From: Treponema sp.
Lineage (GTDB): Bacteria > Spirochaetota > Spirochaetia > Treponematales > Treponemataceae
DNA length: 14,373 nucleotides
Direction: 5' to 3'
Assembly: GCA_016282455.1 (NCBI GenBank)
Contig: JAEEKM010000297.1
Location: 1 to 14,373 of the forward strand
Positions 12,619-14,373 of this stretch are shown here, one piece after another; position 1 is the stretch's first letter, and each line of letters begins with the position of its first letter. Under the pieces are notes generated by a model. It was not told the DNA's origin and did no database searches. It saw only the letters and a list, made by a program, of their open reading frames with translations. Position numbers and translations under genes: made by a program.

Positions 12619-14373
12619 ATGACTTTTGATGCAGAACAGTTCAAGGAAAACCTGACTGCACGTTTGCGCCGCCAGTACGGCAAGGACATCTCACAGGCCA
12701 ATAAACATGACCTTTTTGATGCAGTGAGTGCAAGTGCCCTTGAAATCATCATGCCAAACTGGATGGCAACCCGCCGCGAGTATGAGGCTAAGCCAACTAA
12801 ACAGCTCTACTACCTTAGTGCAGAATTCCTTATGGGCCGTGCCTTGAGCAACAACCTCATCAACGCAGGAATCATGGATCAGGTTAAGGAAGTGCTTAAG
12901 GGCATGAACATTGACTATGACATGGTTGAGGATGAAGAGCCTGATGCCGGTTTGGGTAACGGTGGTCTGGGACGTCTGGCAGCGTGTTTCCTGGACAGCC
13001 TTGCAACTCTTTCATACCCCGGACATGGATACGGAATCCGCTATGAGTACGGTATGTTCGAGCAGCACATTGAAGACGGATACCAGGTTGAGTATCCTGA
13101 TGTGTGGCTTCGTCACCGCGACCCATGGGAAGTAAAGAGAAGTGACCTTGCCGTTACTGTTAAGTTCGGCGGTCAGATTAAGTACGGTAAAACTCCTGAC
13201 GGACAGGACAGATTCTATCTTGAGAACGCAGAAGAAATTACTGCTACTCCTTATGATATGCCTATTGTTGGTTTTGGTAACAACAATGTTAATACCCTCC
13301 GCCTCTGGTCTGCTTCAAGCCCCAATGGTTTTGACCTTCAGCTCTTTAACGACATGCAGTACCACCGCGCAGTGGAGAGACAGAACAACGCAGAGAACAT
13401 CAGCCGCGTGCTTTACCCCAACGACAATGGTCCTATGGGTAAGGAACTCCGCCTCCGCCAGCAGTACTTCTTTACCTCTGCTTCACTTCAGGATCTGGTT
13501 CATCACTTTGTTAACACTGTTGGTACAGACTTTACAAAGTTCCCCAACTATCATGTGATTCAGCTTAACGACACTCATCCTGTTGTTGCTATTCCAGAAC
13601 TTATGCGCATCCTTATGGACGAGTACAATGTGGGCTGGAACGAGGCATGGGACGTGGTTCAGAAGACATTTGCCTACACCAACCACACCATTCTTGCAGA
13701 AGCACTTGAGAAGTGGCCTATTGATATTTTCCAGAGACTGCTCCCGAGAATCTACCAGATTATTGAAGAGATTAACCGCCGCTTTATGATTGAGCTGCGT
13801 GCAAAGTTCCCCAACGACTACGACAAGCAGAATCACATGGCAATCATCCACGACGGAAAAGTTTACATGGCATGGCTTGCAATTCATGCAGGTTTCAGCG
13901 TAAACGGCGTGGCAGAGCTGCACACAAAGCTTCTTAAGGAACAGGAACTTAAGGACTGGAATACCATCTACCCCAAGAAGTTCAACAACAAGACAAACGG
14001 TGTTACACAGAGACGCTGGCTTCTTTCTTCTAACCATGAACTTTCTGATTTTATTACAAAGAGAATCGGTCACGGATGGGAAACAGACCTTACTAAACTT
14101 AAGGAACTTGAAAAATATGCTGATGACGACAAGAGCCTTGAAGAACTTATGGCAATTAAGCGTCACAACAAGGACCGCCCTGCAGAGTACCTGAAGCACT
14201 CACAGAACGAGTTCCTTGACCCCGAGAGCATTTTTGATACCCAGGTAAAACGCCTGCACGAGTATAAGAGACAGCTTCTTAACATTATGCATGTAATGTA
14301 TCTTTACAACCGCATTGTTGAAGATCCTAACTTTAATCCTCCTGCACGCACATTCATCTTTGGTGCAAAGGCC
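12619..14373 (+). CDS. glgP: Glycogen/alpha-glucan phosphorylase, cut by the window end
   Basis: The frame is open through the last base, giving the first 585 of the usual 800-850 residues. It releases glucose 1-phosphate from alpha-1,4-glucan ends with pyridoxal phosphate as cofactor. Visible family segments are LYYLSAEFLMGRAL (63-76), GLGNGGLGRLAACFLDSLA (111-129), LNDTHPVVAIPEL (316-328), TNHTILAEALEKWP (about 355-368), TNGVTQRRWLL (about 459-469) and VKRLHEYKRQ (543-552). The PLP-binding lysine lies beyond the window. The start is set by AGGAGG at 12608-12613. It is co-transcribed with glgX, but unlike glgX has a strong ribosome binding site. No frameshift or internal stop is seen. Confidence 0.95.
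   Translation, partial: MTFDAEQFKENLTARLRRQYGKDISQANKHDLFDAVSASALEIIMPNWMATRREYEAKPTKQLYYLSAEFLMGRALSNNLINAGIMDQVKEVLKGMNIDYDMVEDEEPDAGLGNGGLGRLAACFLDSLATLSYPGHGYGIRYEYGMFEQHIEDGYQVEYPDVWLRHRDPWEVKRSDLAVTVKFGGQIKYGKTPDGQDRFYLENAEEITATPYDMPIVGFGNNNVNTLRLWSASSPNGFDLQLFNDMQYHRAVERQNNAENISRVLYPNDNGPMGKELRLRQQYFFTSASLQDLVHHFVNTVGTDFTKFPNYHVIQLNDTHPVVAIPELMRILMDEYNVGWNEAWDVVQKTFAYTNHTILAEALEKWPIDIFQRLLPRIYQIIEEINRRFMIELRAKFPNDYDKQNHMAIIHDGKVYMAWLAIHAGFSVNGVAELHTKLLKEQELKDWNTIYPKKFNNKTNGVTQRRWLLSSNHELSDFITKRIGHGWETDLTKLKELEKYADDDKSLEELMAIKRHNKDRPAEYLKHSQNEFLDPESIFDTQVKRLHEYKRQLLNIMHVMYLYNRIVEDPNFNPPARTFIFGAKA

Noticed and set aside
13483..14199. A 238-codon minus-strand frame inside glgP.
   Set aside because: Antisense to conserved phosphorylase motifs, and the composition (Cys/Val/Leu-rich) is typical of antisense translation.

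Overview
The window looks like chromosome from a Treponema-like spirochaete or a close relative. This is inferred from gene style, moderate G+C, several secreted or outer-membrane small proteins, and intergenic palindromes with a GGAGTGAG core. I could not run a taxonomic search. Nearly all of it is ordinary chromosomal gene content. No rRNA, tRNA, CRISPR array, insertion sequence or phage module was seen.

Layout. (1) 1-250: a palindromic intergenic repeat, then a promoter and operator-like inverted repeat for a Trp-rich multi-pass membrane protein (251-1348), followed by a run of hairpins (1350-1459). (2) On the minus strand, a divergent sigma-70 family factor (1605-2402) has a consensus promoter and a ~270-nt structured leader that may hold a 43-codon ORF. 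A doubtful small membrane ORF lies downstream of the sigma gene. (3) 2714-3467 is an AT-rich island: a broken-looking coding remnant, then a small secreted protein. (4) A MetA-family homoserine acyltransferase (minus) and an alpha/beta-hydrolase-fold protein (plus) diverge from symmetric back-to-back extended -10 promoters, both apparently leaderless. The hydrolase has lost its catalytic triad and is coupled to a U32-family Fe-S protein. (5) A RelA/SpoT-family protein follows, with an altered HD motif and no ACT domain, then a small outer-membrane beta-barrel protein. (6) A short-form hibernation factor (HPF) has its own structured leader and a strong terminator. (7) glgX and glgP (cut by the window end) form a glycogen-breakdown operon.

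How they fit together. Several genes point to starvation physiology: (p)ppGpp metabolism, ribosome hibernation, an alternative sigma factor and glycogen mobilisation. They are separate transcription units, so any co-regulation is inference. The features most worth a second look are the triad-less hydrolase coupled to the U32 protein, the symmetric leaderless divergent promoter, the HN-type Rel protein, the sigma factor with a rewritten region 4.2 helix, and the dispersed palindrome family. I did not find a clear-cut new multi-gene defence or mobile system.
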